From Acidobacteriota bacterium (GTDB lineage Bacteria > Acidobacteriota > Terriglobia > Terriglobales > Acidobacteriaceae): a DNA stretch of 64,000 nucleotides. Position 1 is the stretch's first letter. Every line of letters starts with the position of its first letter. Made by a program: the position numbers and the translations under genes. Positions 1 through 8,329 of this stretch are shown piece by piece. The stretch is taken from assembly GCA_021778845.1 (NCBI GenBank), contig JAJYBU010000009.1:52611-116610 (forward strand), in the 5' to 3' direction. The notes beneath the pieces are model-generated. The model did not search any database. It saw only the letters and a program-made list of their open reading frames with translations, and was not told the DNA's origin.

Positions 1-30
1 CGTCTTTGTGTGTAGGAGTTCGAGGAGTGG

Positions 31-813
31 ATGATGCGTCGTAAGGCGATGATGATGGCGGTGATTGTGATGCTGGCCGGTGCGGCCGCGCGGGTGCAGG
101 CGCAGGCTGCCGGAGCAACGCAGCCGGGTCAACAGCAGGGCCAACAGCAGGGGCGTGGGGCGTTCGCGGGGATGCAGCGGGTGGCAGGCGAGGTGACGGC
201 GGTGGCCGGGTCGACGCTGACGGTGAAGACCGAGGATGGAGCGACGATGCAGATTGTGACCACTGACAATACGCGCGTGATGAAAGGGCGCGGCGTGACG
301 GTGAAGATTGCGGAGTTGAAGGTGGGGGATGGGGTGATGGCCGCGGGGATGCTGGATGCGCCGAAGAAGACGCTGCATGCGGCGGTCGTATTTGCGACCG
401 ATGCCGCGCAGGTGAAGGCGATGAAGGAGAACCTGGGAAAGACGTACATCGTGGGGAGGGTGACCGCGATCGATATGGACAACGCCACGATGACCGTGGA
501 GCGGCCGGACCATGTGACGCAGACGATCGGGTTCGATGAGACGACATCGTTCCGGAGAGGCGGGCGTGGTGTTGGAGGCGGATTTGGTGCGAGTGGTGTG
601 AGTGCGGCGCAGAGTGCAGCTCCGGAGACTGGCGGAGAGAGTATTACGCTGGCCGACATCAAGGTGGGTGAGGGCGTGCGCGGAACGGGAGCGGTGAAGG
701 GCGGGAGATTCGTTCCGACGCAGCTAGTGGTGATGGAGAGGGTTGGGCGGCGGAATGGCGATGCGGCTTCGGGTGGGAATGCGCGACCGAGTAACAATCA
801 GGCTCCGCAGTAG
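31..813 (+). CDS. Secreted DUF5666-like protein
   Basis: A 260-aa protein with an N-terminal signal peptide (basic MMRRK, hydrophobic stretch, cleavage probably after AQA near residue 26). The body has two repeated small beta modules, around residues 50-125 and 138-235. Each carries a 'VxGxVTAVxxxTLTV' or 'VGRVTAIDMDNATMTV' opening and a 'ADIKVGEGV' or 'AELKVGDGV' closing, as in DUF5666 proteins. A Gln/Gly-rich linker precedes the first module and a Gly/Ala-rich insert splits the second. GGAG lies 7-11 bases before the tandem ATGs at 31 and 34. It sits 85 bases before the Oar-like receptor on the same strand. The function is unknown; periplasmic or exported location is inferred from the leader. 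Confidence 0.75.
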   Translation: MMRRKAMMMAVIVMLAGAAARVQAQAAGATQPGQQQGQQQGRGAFAGMQRVAGEVTAVAGSTLTVKTEDGATMQIVTTDNTRVMKGRGVTVKIAELKVGDGVMAAGMLDAPKKTLHAAVVFATDAAQVKAMKENLGKTYIVGRVTAIDMDNATMTVERPDHVTQTIGFDETTSFRRGGRGVGGGFGASGVSAAQSAAPETGGESITLADIKVGEGVRGTGAVKGGRFVPTQLVVMERVGRRNGDAASGGNARPSNNQAPQ

Positions 814-897
814 TTTGCCGGTGAGATGGCGTGACGCTGTGCGTAGTGCGATCGAGCGGGCGGGGAAACGCCAGCTCGGGTGACGGGAGAGGTGTAG

Positions 898-3800
898 GTG
901 AAGGGTTTGGAGATGAGGCGGATGCGCAGAGGAGCGGTGGGAGTTGCAGCAGGTGCGGTGTTGCTGATGGGGTGGGGTGCGGTGACGGCGCAAAGCACGG
1001 CGGTAGAGAGTGCAGCCGTGCAGGCTCCAACGACACAGGTGACGGCGGTGGCCGGGCAAGGTGGGACGATTGCAGGACACGTGGTTGCGGGTGCGGTGGG
1101 TAAGGCGGGAGGAGTTCCGCTGCCGGGGGTTGCGATCACGGCGACCAACACGCTGACGGGGAAGAAGTATGCGACGTCGACCGACATCGACGGAGCGTAT
1201 GCGATGGCGATACCGCGCAATGGGCGCTACGTGGTGCGCGCGGAGCTGGCCGGATTTGCGGCGGCGACGGCGGAGGATGTGTTGACCGGAGTGGAGTCTC
1301 AGGCGGCGGCACAGGGAATTCGGATTGTGCTGAAGGCGACGGACTTTGGGTTGGAACTGGCGAGTCGAGCCGCGGAGGCGGAGGCTCGACAGAGTGGCGG
1401 CACGAGTGCGGGCCAGGGGTTGCAGGGGCTGAGCCTGAGCGCGGGCGAGAGTGTGATGGATGCGACGACGGGTGCGGGGAATACGGGCGCTGCGTTACCG
1501 ACACTGGCGGGGATAGGAGACGATGCGACGGACTCAGTGGCGGTGACCGGGCAGACCGGACAGATGAATGGCCTGGCGAACTTCAGCGAGGATGAGATGC
1601 GGCAACGCGTGCAGGACGCTGTGGCGCGGGCTCGGCAGAGTGGGATGCTGCCGCCGGGAAGTGATCCGACGAATGCGATCGTAGGAGTGCTGGGCGGAAT
1701 GATGGGTGGCGGCGGTCCAGGCGGACGCGGAGGACGTGGAGGATTTGGTGGAGCATTTCGGAACTTCAATCCTGCGCAGCCGCATGGGAGCGTCTTTTAC
1801 ATGGGGAACAATGCGGCGCTGGATTCGGCGCAGTGGTCGCCAACGTTGCAGCCGCAGACAAAGCCTTCGTCGTATACGAATCGGTATGGCGTGACGCTGG
1901 CGGGATCGCCGTATATTCCGGGATTGGTGAAGCCGAATACGAGTCAGTTCGTGTTCTTCAATTTGACGGGACAGAAGAATTTGAATGCGTTTCTGGGCGG
2001 GCCTTCTCGCGTACCGACAACGCTGGAACGGACGGGGGATTTTTCGCAGTCGACGCAGGTGGTAAACGGCGTGGTGAGGCCGGTGCAGATTTATGATCCG
2101 TCGACGGGGCTGGCGGTGTTGAACAACAACCTGACGAATGCTGTAACGCCGATCTCGGCGCAGGCGCTGGCGCTGTTGCAGTATTATCCTGCGCCAAACA
2201 TTGCGACAAATGCGCAAGGGTTCAACTACGAGACAATCGCAAATGCGGGCAACAACGTGGTCGCGATCAATACGCGGTATGTGCGCACGGTGGGACAGAA
2301 GTCGGGCTCGCCGTTTCCGATGTTTGGAGGCGGAAGAAACTCGAATCTGCCGGCGTCGCTGCGACAGAATATCAACATTGGATATAACTACTCGCACTCT
2401 GCGAGTGATGTGCGGAACATCTTTCTGCCACTGGGTGGGACGACGGAGAGCGATGGCAATGCGCTGAATGCGGGGTACACGCTTTCGTATGGAAGATTCT
2501 CGAATCATGCGATGGTGAGTTGGAATCGGATGAACTCGCAGACGCGCAATTACTTTACAGACACGGCAAACAATCCGACGCAGACTGCAGGAATCACGGT
2601 TCCAAATGAGTCGGGAGGGTTTGCCGATCCGCAGTTTTATAACGGACTGCCAGCGCTGAACATCAGCAACTTCGCGGGGCTGTCCAATTCGACGCCGAGC
2701 TCGTTGATTAATCAGACGATCGGGTTTTCGGACTTCGTTGCGTACCGGCACAAGAGACATAATGTGCGGCTGGGGCTGGATGTGAGGCGGGTGCAGGCGA
2801 ACTCGATTGGCGGAAATAATCCACTGGGGCAGTTTACGTTTTCGGGATATGCGACGGAGAGCCCCGCGGATAAAACTGCAGGAAGCGCGGCGACGAGTGG
2901 ATCGGGGTTTGCGGATTTTCTGCTGGGGCTGCCGCAGAGTACGGCGTTGCAGGCGGGGTTGTACAAGATCTATCTGCGCGAGAACCAGTATGACTGGTTT
3001 GCGACCGATGACTTCCGCGTGGCTTCGAACCTGACGCTGAATTATGGCGTGCGCTACGAATATTTCGCGCCGTATACGGAGAAGAATAACCGGCTGGTGA
3101 ACCTGGATCACAATGCGGACTTTACCGAGGTGGATCCGGTGCAGCCAGGACAGGTGGGCAAGTATGAAGGCGCGTTTCCGAGCGGGTTGATTGAGCCGGA
3201 TCGGACAATGTTTGCGCCGCGATTCGGGATGGCGTGGACGCCGCGGCTGACGTCGACGCTGGGGTCGAGGCTGACGAGAGCGACGGTGATCCGCGCGGGA
3301 TATGGGATCAACTACAACACGGGACAGTTCGCTACGATGGCGAAGTCGCTGTCGTTCCAGCCGCCGTTTGCAGCGACCGAGACGAATGCCATTGCTATCG
3401 CCAGCGCAACGAATCCTACGCCGACGGCTACGGGTTGCGTGACGACGACGACGACGACGACGGCGAACATGACGCTGGCGAATGGGTTTGGGTGCTCGAC
3501 CGCCGATACGATTCAGAATAGTTATTCGGTGAACAAGAATTATCGGCTGGGAATGGTGCAGGCTTACAACATAAATATTCAGCGGACGTTGCCGCTGCAG
3601 ATCGTGCTGAACGTTGGATATAGCGGAGCGAAGGGCAGTGGGCTGGATGTGATGGGGTCGCCGAACAGTACGCCCGCTGGGGTGACGACGCCGGGCGTGG
3701 CGCCGTTTTCGTATGAGACATCGGTGGCGGGATCGCATGCGAATTCGCTGGTGGTGAGCGCGCAGAAGCGGCAGCAAAAAGGGATTGCGCTGGGAATTAC

Positions 3801-4452
3801 GTACACGTATGGACACTCGATCGACAATGCGTCGTCGGTGGGCGGAGTCAGCGCGACGAGCGTGCAGAACTTCCGGCGGCTGGATTTGGAAGAGGCCAAT
3901 TCGTCGTTCGATCGAAGGCAGAGTGCGACGGGAAACTGGCTGCTGGAGCTGCCATTCGGGCCGAACCGCGCATATTTCAACAAGGGTGGATTCTGGTCGC
4001 ATGCGCTGGATGATTTCTCGCTGAGTGGGACGTTCACGTTCTCGACGGGCGCGTACTTTACGCCGTCGTATGCGGGGAGCCAGGCGGAAGCGGCTTCAGG
4101 TAATTTGTTTACGCTGCGTCCGGACCGAGTGTTTACAGAGTCATTGAAAGGACCGGGGACGGTTGGAAACTACTTCAACAAGGCGGCGTTTGTGGCGCCT
4201 GCAGGGGAGTATGGGACGGCATCGCGCAACTCGATTGAGGGGCCGGGGACGGTGGCGGTGAATGCGTCGCTGTCGCGGACGATGGAGTTTGGCGGAACGC
4301 GGTCGCTGGAGGCGAGAGTGACGGCGAGCAATGTGTTCAACACGGTGCAGTACAACGGGATCAATACGACGGAGAACTCGGCGAACTTTGGCGAGGTGAC
4401 CAGCGCGGCTGCGATGCGGTCAGTGCTGGTGCAGGCGCGGTACAGGTTTTAA
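898..4452 (+). CDS. Oar-like TonB-dependent outer-membrane receptor
   Basis: About 1184 aa. A signal peptide ends near AQS (residue ~32). A carboxypeptidase-regulatory-like beta-sandwich follows at roughly 55-150 ('GVPLPGVAITATNTLTGKK', 'TDIDGAYAMAIP'). After a Gly-rich linker (~265-290) comes a long beta-barrel region ending in an aromatic residue ('VLVQARYRF'), as expected for outer-membrane insertion. This matches the Oar/SusC-like proteins that acidobacteria hold in many copies; they probably move oligosaccharides or other large solutes, but the substrate cannot be read here. A GTG at 898 has a good GGGAGAGG site; ATG at 913 is the alternative and leaves the signal peptide intact. A short (ACG)n run near 3440-3460 encodes poly-Thr. 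Confidence 0.88.
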   Translation: MKGLEMRRMRRGAVGVAAGAVLLMGWGAVTAQSTAVESAAVQAPTTQVTAVAGQGGTIAGHVVAGAVGKAGGVPLPGVAITATNTLTGKKYATSTDIDGAYAMAIPRNGRYVVRAELAGFAAATAEDVLTGVESQAAAQGIRIVLKATDFGLELASRAAEAEARQSGGTSAGQGLQGLSLSAGESVMDATTGAGNTGAALPTLAGIGDDATDSVAVTGQTGQMNGLANFSEDEMRQRVQDAVARARQSGMLPPGSDPTNAIVGVLGGMMGGGGPGGRGGRGGFGGAFRNFNPAQPHGSVFYMGNNAALDSAQWSPTLQPQTKPSSYTNRYGVTLAGSPYIPGLVKPNTSQFVFFNLTGQKNLNAFLGGPSRVPTTLERTGDFSQSTQVVNGVVRPVQIYDPSTGLAVLNNNLTNAVTPISAQALALLQYYPAPNIATNAQGFNYETIANAGNNVVAINTRYVRTVGQKSGSPFPMFGGGRNSNLPASLRQNINIGYNYSHSASDVRNIFLPLGGTTESDGNALNAGYTLSYGRFSNHAMVSWNRMNSQTRNYFTDTANNPTQTAGITVPNESGGFADPQFYNGLPALNISNFAGLSNSTPSSLINQTIGFSDFVAYRHKRHNVRLGLDVRRVQANSIGGNNPLGQFTFSGYATESPADKTAGSAATSGSGFADFLLGLPQSTALQAGLYKIYLRENQYDWFATDDFRVASNLTLNYGVRYEYFAPYTEKNNRLVNLDHNADFTEVDPVQPGQVGKYEGAFPSGLIEPDRTMFAPRFGMAWTPRLTSTLGSRLTRATVIRAGYGINYNTGQFATMAKSLSFQPPFAATETNAIAIASATNPTPTATGCVTTTTTTTANMTLANGFGCSTADTIQNSYSVNKNYRLGMVQAYNINIQRTLPLQIVLNVGYSGAKGSGLDVMGSPNSTPAGVTTPGVAPFSYETSVAGSHANSLVVSAQKRQQKGIALGITYTYGHSIDNASSVGGVSATSVQNFRRLDLEEANSSFDRRQSATGNWLLELPFGPNRAYFNKGGFWSHALDDFSLSGTFTFSTGAYFTPSYAGSQAEAASGNLFTLRPDRVFTESLKGPGTVGNYFNKAAFVAPAGEYGTASRNSIEGPGTVAVNASLSRTMEFGGTRSLEARVTASNVFNTVQYNGINTTENSANFGEVTSAAAMRSVLVQARYRF

Positions 4453-4481
4453 GAGCAGAGCGTGGAGCGCAGAGGATAGAG

Positions 4482-6623
4482 ATGCGGAGATTTTTGGCGG
4501 CGATGATGGTTGCAGTGATGGGAGTGGGCGGGCCGATGGGGGCTGCGGCGCAGACGACTGCCGCGCAGGGTCAGGACACGGCCGCGATGCAGCAGGCGGG
4601 GGAGGGGACGTTCAAGCTTAGCTTGAATGCAAATATCGTGCTGACGAATGTGATTGTGCGTGACAAGAAGACGGGCGCTGTGGTGAAGGGATTGAAGGCC
4701 AGCGACTTTACGATCTTCGAGGACAAGAAGCCGCAGAAGATTATCAGCTTCGACTATCAGAATGTGGATGAAGCTGCGGTGCTGGCGGAGAAGTCGACGG
4801 CCGGAGGAAAGGCTTCGGTGGCGGATTTGCTGCAGGGAAATTTTGCGGCGAGTCCGAAACAGTTGAAGGATCATCGGCTGATTGTGATCTTCTTCGACCT
4901 GAGTTCGATGCAGGATGAGGACATCGATCGGGCGGTGGATGCGGCGGACAATTATGTGAACAAGCAGATGCAGCCGGCGGACCTGGTGGCGTTGGTGAGC
5001 ATGTCGACAGGACTGACGATGGATCAGGATTTTACGTCGAACAAGGCGGCGCTGCTGCGAGGGCTGGCGAGATATAACGGCACGGATGAGACGGGGTTTG
5101 TGAATGGAACGACCGGATCGACGGATGGGACGCCGGACGATACGACTGCGTTTGCGGCTGACGATACGGAGTACAACAGCCTGAATACGGACCGCGAACT
5201 GCTGGCGATACGAGCGATTTCGAAGTCGCTCGAACGAGTGGATGAGCGCAAGTCGATGCTGTATTTTTCTGGCGGGCTGACACGCAATGGGATTGAGAAT
5301 GAGGCCAGCCTGCGGGCAGCGACCAACGAGGCGGCGAAGGCGAACCTGGCGATTTATTCGGTGGACGCGCGCGGGTTGCAGGCGCTGACTCCGGTGGGCG
5401 ATGCGAGCCAGGGGAGTTTGCGCGGTAACTCGGCGTACAGCGGAGGCGCTGCGACGGCGCAGTTGAGTGCGAACTTTGGCTCGCAGGAGACGCTGAGTAC
5501 GCTGAGTGTGGATACGGGCGGAAAGGCGTTCTTCGACGCGAATGATTTTGCGCCGGCGTTTCAGCAGGTGGAGCATGACACGGAGGCTTACTACTTATTG
5601 GGCTTCCACTCGACTAATCAGAAGCGCGATGGATCGTATCGGCACCTGACGGTGAAGGTCGATCGCAATGATGTGACGCTGCAATACAGGCCGGGGTATT
5701 ACGCTGCGTCGGACTTCCAGCACCAGAAGACCGAGGACCGCGAGATGGCGCTGACAGAGCAGATGCGCAGCGATCTTCCGGCGACGGATGTAGCTGTGTA
5801 TCTGCAGGCGCTGTACTTCAGAGAGGGCAGAGGTTCTTACTTTGTTCCGGTGAGCCTGATTGTGCCGGGCTCGCAGATTCCGTTTGTGCAGGGTGGCGAT
5901 CGGGACAAGGCGACGCTGGACATTATGGGACAGGTGAAGGATGCGCAGGGGCTGGTGGTGGGCAATGTGCGCCAGACGGTGAAGCTGGCGGTGGATGCAT
6001 CGCAGGAAGTGAAGCGGAAGAATATTCAGTACTCGACTGGCTTTGCGCTGGCGCCGGGAAAGTATCATCTGAAGTTTGTGGTGCGCGAAAATCAGACGGG
6101 GAATATGGGGAGCTTCGAGACGGATATCCAGGTGCCGGATTTGAGGAAGGCTCCGCTGAAGATGAGTTCGGTGGTGGTGGCGAGCCAGCGCACGCCGGAT
6201 GCGGAGAAACATGCGGCGAGTCCGCTGGTGCGCGAGGGATTGGAGTGGGTGCCGAATGTTGCGCATGTATTTCGCCAGGATCAGCATCTTTATTTTCTGT
6301 ATGAGGTGTATGACCCGGAGAGAGAGAAAGGCGCCAAGGGCGATGCCGTCAAGGTGCTAACGAGTATCGAGTTTCTGAACAAGGGGACGAAGGTGTATGA
6401 GACGGCGCTGGTGACGGCGCACGCGATCAACGACGCGGAACATGATGCGGTGGCGTTTGAGTTCGATGTGCCGCTGGCGACGTTGAAGCCGGGAACGTAT
6501 ATCTGCCAGGTGAACGTGATCGACGACGCAGGTGGGAGCTTCATGTTTCCGCGGCTGGCGTTGAAGGTGACGCCGGCGGCTGTAGTCGCGGGACCGATGG
6601 CTGCAGTGTCCGCTGCACGTTAG
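4482..6623 (+). CDS. VWFA-related secreted protein (large)
   Basis: 713 aa with a signal peptide cleaved near AAAQT. Residues ~45-90 form the entry strand of the acidobacterial VWFA-related family ('VIVRDKKTGAVVKGLKASDF', then 'FEDKKPQKI'). The von Willebrand A fold follows, with a MIDAS-like 'IFFDLSSMQDED' near 130 and 'SMLYFSGGLTRNG' near 260. The family trademark 'YYLLGFHSTNQKRDGSYR' then 'LQYRPGYYA' lies near 370-405. The C-terminal ~300 residues look like beta-sandwich repeats. It starts 29 bases after the Oar-like receptor and may share its transcript. The family is abundant in acidobacteria and its role is unknown; extracellular adhesion or scaffolding is a guess. Confidence 0.85.
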   Translation: MRRFLAAMMVAVMGVGGPMGAAAQTTAAQGQDTAAMQQAGEGTFKLSLNANIVLTNVIVRDKKTGAVVKGLKASDFTIFEDKKPQKIISFDYQNVDEAAVLAEKSTAGGKASVADLLQGNFAASPKQLKDHRLIVIFFDLSSMQDEDIDRAVDAADNYVNKQMQPADLVALVSMSTGLTMDQDFTSNKAALLRGLARYNGTDETGFVNGTTGSTDGTPDDTTAFAADDTEYNSLNTDRELLAIRAISKSLERVDERKSMLYFSGGLTRNGIENEASLRAATNEAAKANLAIYSVDARGLQALTPVGDASQGSLRGNSAYSGGAATAQLSANFGSQETLSTLSVDTGGKAFFDANDFAPAFQQVEHDTEAYYLLGFHSTNQKRDGSYRHLTVKVDRNDVTLQYRPGYYAASDFQHQKTEDREMALTEQMRSDLPATDVAVYLQALYFREGRGSYFVPVSLIVPGSQIPFVQGGDRDKATLDIMGQVKDAQGLVVGNVRQTVKLAVDASQEVKRKNIQYSTGFALAPGKYHLKFVVRENQTGNMGSFETDIQVPDLRKAPLKMSSVVVASQRTPDAEKHAASPLVREGLEWVPNVAHVFRQDQHLYFLYEVYDPEREKGAKGDAVKVLTSIEFLNKGTKVYETALVTAHAINDAEHDAVAFEFDVPLATLKPGTYICQVNVIDDAGGSFMFPRLALKVTPAAVVAGPMAAVSAAR

Positions 6624-7001
6624 AAGGCGTCAGGTGCGGGAGCGATGGGTGCGGAGAGTTGCAGAGCGAACGTTTGCTCCTCGATTTTTGGTCGTCTGTG
6701 ATTCCTGATCGACCATGAATTCCTGGTCGTCTGCGCCTTGATCTTCTGCATGCCGATGGTGCCTGCCGATCGGCGGGGATCTTTCAAGGACGACGACAAA
6801 CTGGTCGCCGCCAAGATTTGCGTCGAAGTTCGGCGGAAGGACTCGTCTTCTGCGCGGATGAACGGTATGTCACGCAATAAGAAGTTCACTGGGGGCGATT
6901 GGACGCGTCTTACTATGTGCAGGCCGCTGAACGAGGTAGAGGCTGCGCGTCTTTCGTTGCAGGAGACGACGACCTTGTGTCAGGCGGCGGGAGGATGCCG
7001 G
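6624..7001. other. Non-coding gap between the two VWFA genes
   Basis: 378 bases between VWFA genes on the same strand. The downstream reading frame is open through much of it, but no candidate start before 7002 has a Shine-Dalgarno or is followed by a signal peptide. I therefore treat it as intergenic. I see no hairpin followed by a T-run and no clear promoter hexamers. Confidence 0.5.
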
Positions 7002-8060
7002 ATGTCGATGAAGCGGATCTGGGTTGTGGGTGCAGGTTTTTTGGGCCTGTGGGTTGGGCTGTTGATGGTTCAGACGGGAAGCGCGTTGGCCCAACAGACG
7101 GCGGTGCAGAAGGATGCGCCGGGCAAGATCCATCTGGATGTGGCAGTGACGACGTCGAAGGGTGACCCGGCAGGAGCCCTGAGCAAGCAGCAGTTTACCG
7201 TGCTGGACAACAAGCAGCCACGCCGGATTGCATCGTTCGCGGCGGTGCGGGGAAAGGCGGCTGCGGTCGAGGTGGTGATCGTGATCGACTCGGTGAATAC
7301 GCCGTATACGTACCTGGAATACCAGCGCAACCAGATTATGAATTATCTGCGCAGCGACGGAGGGAAGCTACCGTATCGGACGACGTTTGCGGTACTGACG
7401 GATACGAAGTTCGTGCTGAACGAGGGGGGCAGCAAGGATGGCAATGCCGTGGCGAATCAGCTGGCGAATACAGACATTGGGCTGCGGGATGTTACGCGGA
7501 GCCAGGGATTCTGGGGGGCGGCTGACCGGATGACGATCTCGCTGAACGGACTGCGGAGTTTGACCCAGGTGGAGGAGAAGAAGCCGGGACGCAAGCTGGT
7601 GCTGTGGGTGTCGCCGGGCTGGCCGCTGTTGTCGGGCCCGGAGGTGGAACTGGACGGGAGCCAGGCCGAAGAGGTATATCAGAACGCGATTGAGTTTTCG
7701 AGGGAGCTGCGCAAGGCCGACATTACGCTCTACAGCGTGAATAGCTGGGGCGCGACGGAGTCCCTGGGTCGGGAGTTCTACTATGAGAGCTTTCTGGATG
7801 GGCTGAAGGGGCCGGGGGACGCAGAGTGGGGCAACCTGGCGCTACAGGTGCTGGCGGCGCAGAGTGGAGGGCTGGTGCTGAGCTCCAACAGCGTGATTGA
7901 CATGATGAAGCAGTGCGTGGCCGATGCCAACCTGTATTACCGGATCGTGCTGAACGCGCCGCCTGATGAGAAGCCGAATACGTATCACCGGATAGAAGTG
8001 AAGGTGGCGCAGAGCGACGTGCAGGCGCGTACGCGCGCGGGCTACTACTCGCAGCCTTGA
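7002..8060 (+). CDS. VWFA-related secreted protein (short)
   Basis: 352 aa from ATG at 7002, chosen because GGAGGA ends six bases upstream and the protein then begins with a clean signal peptide (MSMKRIW, hydrophobic core, cleavage near ALAQQ). Residues ~40-75 carry the family entry motif ('LDVAVTTSKGDPAGALSKQQ', 'VLDNKQPRRIASF'). The A-domain starts with 'VEVVIVIDSVNT', and 'RKLVLWVSPGWPLLSG' is in the middle. The end has 'YYRIVLNAPPDEKPNTYHRI' and 'TRAGYYSQP', the short form of the tail seen in the larger paralogue upstream. It resembles the acidobacterial VWFA-related family. Its partner is unknown. Confidence 0.85.
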   Translation: MSMKRIWVVGAGFLGLWVGLLMVQTGSALAQQTAVQKDAPGKIHLDVAVTTSKGDPAGALSKQQFTVLDNKQPRRIASFAAVRGKAAAVEVVIVIDSVNTPYTYLEYQRNQIMNYLRSDGGKLPYRTTFAVLTDTKFVLNEGGSKDGNAVANQLANTDIGLRDVTRSQGFWGAADRMTISLNGLRSLTQVEEKKPGRKLVLWVSPGWPLLSGPEVELDGSQAEEVYQNAIEFSRELRKADITLYSVNSWGATESLGREFYYESFLDGLKGPGDAEWGNLALQVLAAQSGGLVLSSNSVIDMMKQCVADANLYYRIVLNAPPDEKPNTYHRIEVKVAQSDVQARTRAGYYSQP

Positions 8061-8101
8061 GGTTGATGCTGGGACGCGCTACTTTTATAGGGGCTCGCTA
8101 C

Positions 8102-8329
8102 CTATTTATAGGGGCAGTGGCGGCAGCCGGAGTTGCAGCAGTGGCCGCGGCGGAGATGATAGGCGGCGGTGAAGACGAGGGTTGGGCCTTCCATGTAGAA
8201 GTCTTCAGGGCGGAGCGGAGGCCTTCCCTCCGGGGCTAAAGCCCGCTGACTTTTTTCTCGCTCTACGGACGGGCTGAAGCCTGTCCCCTTCAATGCGTCT
8301 GAGCGCGAAGGATCGTTGCTGTCGCTCAT
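8102..8329 (-). CDS. DUF5522-like Cys-rich small protein
   Basis: 75 aa. The conserved C-terminal half 'RPEDFYMEGPTLVFTAAYHL' followed by 'RGHCCNSGCRHCPYK' matches DUF5522, whose C-C-x3-C-x2-C cluster suggests metal binding. The start codon overlaps the stop of the Lhr helicase gene in an ATGA arrangement (8326-8329), so the two genes are probably translationally coupled. Residues ~13-38 ('ALKGTGFSPSVEREKSQRAL') are encoded by a dispersed inverted-repeat element (8218-8293) read in frame. The native N-terminus may therefore have been shorter. The function is unknown. Confidence 0.75.
   Translation of the reverse strand: MSDSNDPSRSDALKGTGFSPSVEREKSQRALAPEGRPPLRPEDFYMEGPTLVFTAAYHLRRGHCCNSGCRHCPYK
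8218..8293. repeat. Dispersed 'GGGCTTTAGCCCC' palindromic element
   Basis: Two small inverted repeats sit side by side: 'CCGGGGCTAAAGCCCG' and 'GGACGGGCTGAAGCCTGTCC'. They are separated by 'CTGACTTTTTTCTCGCTCTA'. Elements of this look are scattered through acidobacterial genomes. This copy is inside the 5' half of the DUF5522 gene and is translated without breaking the frame. Confidence 0.6.

Noticed and set aside
1534..4002. 822-aa minus-strand open frame in the receptor gene
   Set aside because: Arg/His-rich product with no motif; the plus strand encodes a clear Oar-like barrel protein.
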